Below, one piece after another: positions 30,825 through 34,620 of a stretch of 34,620 bases of DNA. The position numbers and the translations under genes are program-made. Each line of letters begins with the position of its first letter. Position 1 is the stretch's first letter. The DNA is from Candidatus Omnitrophota bacterium (lineage in GTDB: Bacteria > Omnitrophota > Gorgyraeia > M55B152): positions 1 through 34,620 of the forward strand of contig JAGYNU010000005.1 of NCBI GenBank assembly GCA_018399975.1, written 5' to 3'. The notes under the pieces were generated by a model. The model did not search any database. It was not told the origin of the DNA and was given only the letters and a program-made list of their open reading frames with translations.

Positions 30825-31004
30825 GTGAAAAGAAAATTTTTTTTCTTATTAATTCTAATGATTTTTGTGACATACTGGATAATATGGCCTGTTGAAAGCT
30901 GTTTATCTACAAGTGCTTCTCCTACAGTGGGTAGCGGAAATGGGGGATGCAGTATGGGCCCTATCAATTTCCAATTCAGTGGTTCATTTCAATGCCAGCA
31001 GTAG
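30825..31004 (+). CDS. 59-aa secreted/membrane-anchored micropeptide 1 (not in ORF track)
   Basis: GTG start after AGGAGA; MKRKFFFLLILMIFVTYWIIWPVESCLSTSASPTVGSGNGGCSMGPINFQFSGSFQCQQ; paralogous to 31303-31482. Confidence 0.75.
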   Translation: MKRKFFFLLILMIFVTYWIIWPVESCLSTSASPTVGSGNGGCSMGPINFQFSGSFQCQQ

Positions 31005-31229
31005 TAATCCTTTCCAATTTCTAACCTTATTTTTACATATATTGTAATAATTTTTCAAATTTCGTGTTATATAAATAAAGAAGTTGAATTTAAATGTTAA
31101 AATATTTTTAAGGTTATATATAAATTTTACAGTTTTTGTATTTTTTTGTTTTTTTATAATAAAAATTTTATTTTTATAATTACTTAATAATTAAAGGTTT
31201 ATATATAAAAATATAAAAATATACTAATT

Positions 31230-31245
31230 TGGCATTCTATTTGCT
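31230..31245 (+). promoter_or_regulatory. Candidate sigma54 (-24/-12) promoter for micropeptide 2
   Basis: TTGGCATTCTATTTGCTT: GG at 31231-31232 and GC at 31243-31244 separated by exactly 10 nt, as in TTGGCACG-N4-TTGC. Confidence 0.5.
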
Positions 31246-31302
31246 TTTATTATTATTAAAAAGAAGATAAATTTTTTTACTTCACAAGGGAGGTGAAGAA
31301 AA

Positions 31303-31482
31303 ATGAATAAAAAATGGTTTTTATTATTACTGCTTATTGCTTTTGTAATATACTGGATGGTATGGCCTGTTGAGAATTGTCAAGCTACAGGGGCATCTCA
31401 GGTAACTCCGGGGAGCGGTGGTGGTTCTGGTTGTGATCTTGGTCCTGTCCAATGGCAACTGGGTGGCAGCACTAATATGTAG
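31303..31482 (+). CDS. 59-aa secreted/membrane-anchored micropeptide 2 (not in ORF track)
   Basis: ATG after GGGAGGTG; MNKKWFLLLLLIAFVIYWMVWPVENCQATGASQVTPGSGGGSGCDLGPVQWQLGGSTNM; paralogous to 30825-31004. Confidence 0.82.
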   Translation: MNKKWFLLLLLIAFVIYWMVWPVENCQATGASQVTPGSGGGSGCDLGPVQWQLGGSTNM

Positions 31483-31508
31483 TAAAAAAGTTTGCATAAA
31501 GTAGTTTT

Positions 31509-31545
31509 AAACCCCTCGTTTATTTTAAACGAGGGGTTTTTATTG
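31509..31545 (+). terminator. Strong Rho-independent terminator after micropeptide 2
   Basis: Perfect 13-bp stem AAACCCCTCGTTT/AAACGAGGGGTTT, 5-nt loop, followed by TTATT. Confidence 0.88.
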
Positions 31546-31614
31546 TGCTTAAACTTTTCTATTCTAAATTATTCTTGCCTTATTTTTAATTCAATAGTAG
31601 TATATAAAATAGCT

Positions 31615-31649
31615 TATAGTTTCCACCAAAAAATGGCGGACAGGCATAG
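31615..31649. repeat. Dispersed 35-bp repeat, copy 1
   Basis: tatagtttccaccaaaaaatggcggacaggcatag; near-identical to 34437-34471. Confidence 0.85.
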
Positions 31650-31732
31650 TATTTAGATTATAGGAAAACAGAAATTAGAATTTTATTATTAAAAACATAT
31701 TCGATAATTTCCAAAAAAGTCAATTTTAAATT

Positions 31733-32419
31733 ATGTGTTGTGATAGGAATAAATATCAAGAAGAATTCCAAAATTTGGTTGATATAATAAAAACATTACG
31801 CGGACCAAATGGATGTCCTTGGGATAAAAAACAAAAACCCGAAGATGTAAAAACTTACCTTTTAGAAGAAGTTTATGAAACAATTGAAGCTATTGATAAT
31901 AAAAATTATAATAATATCCAGGAGGAATTAGGGGATCTTTTACTTCTTATTATTTTTTTGGCTGATTATTATGAAAAAGAGGGTAAATTTGATTTATCTA
32001 ATGTTATTCAAGATATATCCAATAAATTAGTTAGAAGGCACCCTCATGTTTTTGCAGATGAAAATTTAGAAACCCCCGAGGAAGTCATAAAAAACTGGGA
32101 TAGATTAAAGAAAAAAGAAAGAAAGGGTAAAAGAAAAAATTTTTTCGATGGAATTCCAAAATCTGCGCCTGCTTTATTACGTTCTTATTTATTTTTTAAA
32201 AAAGCTTATAGGTTTCATAAAATTAAATCTTTAAGTCCTGAAAAATCCATTCGAAATATTAAAGATGAATTAAAAGAGTCTAATCTTAAAGATGATAAAA
32301 CTATGATAGGTAAGTTATTGTTTCAAGTTGTTGAACTTTCTGCAAAATTAGGAGTAGAGCCTGAATCTGCTTTACTTTTTTACCTTGAGGATTGTTCTAA
32401 AAATTTTATAGATGAATAA
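31733..32419 (+). CDS. mazG: MazG-family nucleoside triphosphate pyrophosphohydrolase
   Basis: LRGPNGCPWDKKQKPEDVKTYLLEEVYETIEAID, EELGDLLLLIIFLADYYEKEG, RRHPHVFAD. Confidence 0.92.
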   Translation: MCCDRNKYQEEFQNLVDIIKTLRGPNGCPWDKKQKPEDVKTYLLEEVYETIEAIDNKNYNNIQEELGDLLLLIIFLADYYEKEGKFDLSNVIQDISNKLVRRHPHVFADENLETPEEVIKNWDRLKKKERKGKRKNFFDGIPKSAPALLRSYLFFKKAYRFHKIKSLSPEKSIRNIKDELKESNLKDDKTMIGKLLFQVVELSAKLGVEPESALLFYLEDCSKNFIDE

Positions 32420-33329
32420 TAATAGATATTATACCCTTAATAATTATTTTAAAAGTAAGTATAAAGAACGGGTCCAGAAAATAACAGTTGATGGTGGATT
32501 TTCGTGTCCTAATATAGACGGGACTATCAGTAAAAGTGGGTGTATATTTTGTAATAATTTAGCTTTTAGCCCACAGTTAAGGCAAAAGGAAAAAGATATA
32601 AAAAAACAGATTGAATATGGAATAAGATTTGCCGAAAAACGGTATAATGCAAAAAAGTATATGGTTTATTTTCAGCCATATACAAATACTTATGGTAAAT
32701 TAGCTGAATTGAAATCTAAATATGATATAATAAAAGAGTTTAAGAATGTGGTTGGATTAGCTATTGGAACAAGGCCAGATTGTGTCGATGAAGAAAAACT
32801 AAATTTATTGGATTCTTATACTGACCAATATGAAGCATGGATTGAATATGGACTTCAAAGTGCAAGAGATAAAACTTTAAAGTTAATTAATCGAGGGCAT
32901 GATTATGAAAGATTTAGGCAAGCTGTTTTAGACACAAAGAAAAAACGGCTGAAAATTTGTGTGCATGTTATAATTGGGTTGCCTAAAGAAAATTTAAAAG
33001 ATTATATTTATACTGCTAAGAAATTAGCTGAGTTAAAAGTTGACGGCGTTAAAATACATCCTGCCCATGTCGTTAAAGATACGACATTAGAAGTAATTTA
33101 TAAAAAAGGGAAATATAATCCGATTAGTTTTAATGATTATGTCCAATCTGCGGCTACGATGATAGAATACTTACATTCTGATTGTATTATACAAAGAGTT
33201 GGGGCTTCAGCTCCAGATGATATGCTTTTGGCGCCTGATTGGATAAACGAAAAAGATGCAAAAATGGCTATTAATAATTATTTAGAAGAAAGAAATAGTT
33301 GGCAGGGAAAGCATATAAATAATAAATAA
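32412..33329 (+). CDS. YhcC-type radical SAM protein
   Basis: KITVDGGFSCPNIDGTISKSGCIFCNN (extended Cys motif), YFQPYTNTYG, GLAIGTRPDCVDEEKLNLL, YGLQSARDKTLKLINRGHDYERF, HVIIGLPKE. Confidence 0.9.
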   Translation: MNNNRYYTLNNYFKSKYKERVQKITVDGGFSCPNIDGTISKSGCIFCNNLAFSPQLRQKEKDIKKQIEYGIRFAEKRYNAKKYMVYFQPYTNTYGKLAELKSKYDIIKEFKNVVGLAIGTRPDCVDEEKLNLLDSYTDQYEAWIEYGLQSARDKTLKLINRGHDYERFRQAVLDTKKKRLKICVHVIIGLPKENLKDYIYTAKKLAELKVDGVKIHPAHVVKDTTLEVIYKKGKYNPISFNDYVQSAATMIEYLHSDCIIQRVGASAPDDMLLAPDWINEKDAKMAINNYLEERNSWQGKHINNK

Positions 33330-33485
33330 TAAATAATAAATACTAAACAATATCTAAATTGCAATGTTTCAAATTACAAACAAGGAAATTTAGAGCATAA
33401 ATTCGGAGTATTGATTAATTAGAAGATTAAAATTTGTTTAGTATCTAGATATTAGAAATTCGGATTTCGGGCTTAGATTTTTATT
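33312..33485. repeat. AT-rich heptamer-based element, related to 17880-18110
   Basis: aataaat-aataaat-aataaat-actaaac; shares gcaatgtttcaaa-like core and ...agaaattcggatttcgggcttag. Confidence 0.65.
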
Positions 33486-34085
33486 ATGAAGAAAGTATTA
33501 TTACATATATGTTGCGGAGTATGTGCTGCCGGGATAGTAGAAAGGCTTCGTGAGGAAAATTATGAAGTTACTGGTTTTTTTTATAACCCTAATATACATC
33601 CTAAAGAAGAGTATGCCAAAAGATTAGAATCTGCAAGAAAAATTGTAAATCATTTTAATTTTCCTATGATAGAAGGAAAGTACAATAAAAAGGATTGGTT
33701 TTATGAAATTAAAGGATTAGAAAAGGAACCAGAGGGTGGAAAGAGATGCAGCAAATGTTTTAAAATGAGGCTTAAGGAAACTATGGAATATTTCAAGGAA
33801 GGTGGATTTGATTTTTTTACTACTACACTTACTATAAGTCCTCATAAAAATGCAGCAGAAATAAATAGAATTGGAAGACAAATAAGCGAATTTAAGTTTT
33901 TAGAGAGAGATTTTAAAAAAAAAGAGGGGTTTAAAAAAGCTATACAAATTTCTAAAGAATTAGATCTTTATAGACAAAATTATTGCGGATGTGTGTTTAG
34001 TCGGAGGACAGATGACAGAAAACAGAAGACAGAAGACAGAAAACAGAAAATAGATGGCAGAAGACAGAAGATTATAGATTGTTAG
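33486..34085 (+). CDS. queH: Epoxyqueuosine reductase QueH (DUF208) with repeat-derived C-terminal tail
   Basis: LLHICCGVCAAGIVERL, GFFYNPNIHPKEEYAKRLE, GGKRCSKCFKMRLKET, FTTTLTISPHKN, YRQNYCGCVFS. Confidence 0.9.
   Translation: MKKVLLHICCGVCAAGIVERLREENYEVTGFFYNPNIHPKEEYAKRLESARKIVNHFNFPMIEGKYNKKDWFYEIKGLEKEPEGGKRCSKCFKMRLKETMEYFKEGGFDFFTTTLTISPHKNAAEINRIGRQISEFKFLERDFKKKEGFKKAIQISKELDLYRQNYCGCVFSRRTDDRKQKTEDRKQKIDGRRQKIIDC
34008..34080. repeat. AARACAG-type heptamer array inside queH 3' end
   Basis: aaaacag-aagacag-aagacag-aaaacag-aaaatag-atggcag-aagacag. Confidence 0.9.
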
Positions 34086-34162
34086 GGATATTAGGAAATT
34101 GGGATTTGGTTATTGGGAAATCAGATTTTGGAATATTTTTACCCAATATCCTGATATCCGTG
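34085..34162. repeat. Imperfect inverted repeat with 7-bp period
   Basis: ggatattaggaaattggg ... acccaatatcctgatatcc. Confidence 0.65.
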
Positions 34163-34204
34163 TTTTAATCAGCGGTAATCAGTACGTTTTTAAAAATCAG
34201 CTTG

Positions 34205-34234
34205 CCCCATTAGATAATTTATTATTTAATGGGG
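34205..34234. repeat. Hairpin
   Basis: CCCCATTA ... TAATGGGG perfect 8-bp arms. Confidence 0.7.
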
Positions 34235-34244
34235 TGTTAGTCCT

Positions 34245-34262
34245 TGTCTGCCGGCAGGCAGG
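34245..34262. repeat. GC-rich palindrome copy 4
   Basis: gtctgccggcaggcaggt; shares gccggcaggcaggtgtgta with copy 1. Confidence 0.85.
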
Positions 34263-34284
34263 TGTGTATTAAAAGGGGTGTAAT

Positions 34285-34434
34285 ATGAAATGTGATACAT
34301 GTGGTAAAGAAACAGATGAAGTTAGACGAGTTGTAATTTATAAGGGATATGATAAAACAAGAGCAGTTCCTATCTATAATTGTCTTGAATGTTATAAAAA
34401 GAAAGAAAAAACAAAAGGTTACAATAAAAAGTAG
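34285..34434 (+). CDS. 49-aa zinc-ribbon-like protein (not in ORF track)
   Basis: AAAAGGGGTG upstream; MKCDTCGKETDEVRRVVIYKGYDKTRAVPIYNCLECYKKKEKTKGYNKK with two CxxC motifs. Confidence 0.65.
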   Translation: MKCDTCGKETDEVRRVVIYKGYDKTRAVPIYNCLECYKKKEKTKGYNKK

Positions 34435-34436
34435 CT

Positions 34437-34471
34437 CATAGTTTCCACCAAAAAATGGCGGACAAGCATAG
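34437..34471. repeat. Dispersed 35-bp repeat, copy 2
   Basis: catagtttccaccaaaaaatggcggacaagcatag. Confidence 0.85.
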
Positions 34472-34484
34472 CTTATAGAAAAAC

Positions 34485-34540
34485 ATACAGGTTTCAGGTA
34501 ACATGCTACAAGTAACATGTTTCAAACTGCAGACCACATA
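34485..34540. repeat. Degenerate heptamer array
   Basis: aggtttc-aggtaac-atgctac-aagtaac-atgtttc-aaactgc. Confidence 0.8.
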
Positions 34541-34553
34541 TCTCATAAATTAA

Positions 34554-34601
34554 ATAAATCCCCGTTCGGATAAATCCCCGTTCGGATAAGTCCCCGTTCG
34601 G
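34554..34601. repeat. Three tandem 16-bp repeats near window end
   Basis: ataaatccccgttcgg x2 plus ataagtccccgttcgg. Confidence 0.9.
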
Positions 34602-34620
34602 GACAGAAATTTAGCTTCAA

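Noticed and set aside
30782-30967. Minus-strand 61-aa ORF opposite micropeptide 1
   Set aside because: Antisense to a better-supported ORF with promoter, ribosome-binding site and a paralog; no coding evidence of its own.
30825-31482. Micropeptides as classic lipoproteins or double-glycine bacteriocins
   Set aside because: VESC/VENC is a poor lipobox and the GG-like sites follow a hydrophobic signal rather than a typical double-glycine leader; no peptidase-ABC transporter or modification enzyme is nearby, so no functional class is assigned.
34237-34518. Minus-strand 93-aa ORF
   Set aside because: Runs through repeats and antisense to the zinc-ribbon ORF; low-complexity Phe/Cys-rich translation typical of antisense AT-rich DNA.
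34554-34601. 16-bp tandem repeat considered as a CRISPR fragment
   Set aside because: Units are directly abutting with no spacers.

Overview
AT-rich bacterial chromosomal segment, possibly from an uncultivated lineage (Omnitrophota-like gene content is my low-confidence guess). Most of it is ordinary housekeeping: the 3' part of alaS, then a composite his-trp directon (hisD, hisB, hisA, hisI, trpE, trpG, trpD, trpC, trpF) and DUF4416. Next come a CCA/A-adding-type nucleotidyltransferase, DUF503/ylxP, rbfA, nrnA-like DHH, fused secDF and a ferredoxin. Minus-strand ligA, polX and a Mth938-like gene follow, then mutM, an M50-CBS protease, a pseudopilin-like ORF, a flavodoxin, mnmG, DUF167, bioY, trxB, NUDIX, TPR, a second loop-less HD-containing nucleotidyltransferase, tRNA-Phe(GAA), mazG, a YhcC-type radical SAM protein and queH. 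The main non-routine signals are four. (1) Two unlisted paralogous 59-aa secreted or membrane micropeptides (30825-31004 and 31303-31482) sharing a YWxxWPVExC...GSGxG..GC..GP pattern; one has a near-consensus sigma70-type promoter, the other a sequence matching the sigma54 -24/-12 layout plus a strong terminator. (2) Nearly all non-coding spacers are built from degenerate repeats of different sequence but a shared 7-bp period, some of which run into gene ends or supply start and stop codons. (3) A GC-rich perfect palindrome (CCTGCCTGCCGGCAGGCAGG) and other dispersed hairpin repeats. (4) Two tRNA nucleotidyltransferase paralogs whose loop architecture suggests a split CC-adding/A-adding system. 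No CRISPR array, transposase or prophage was seen.
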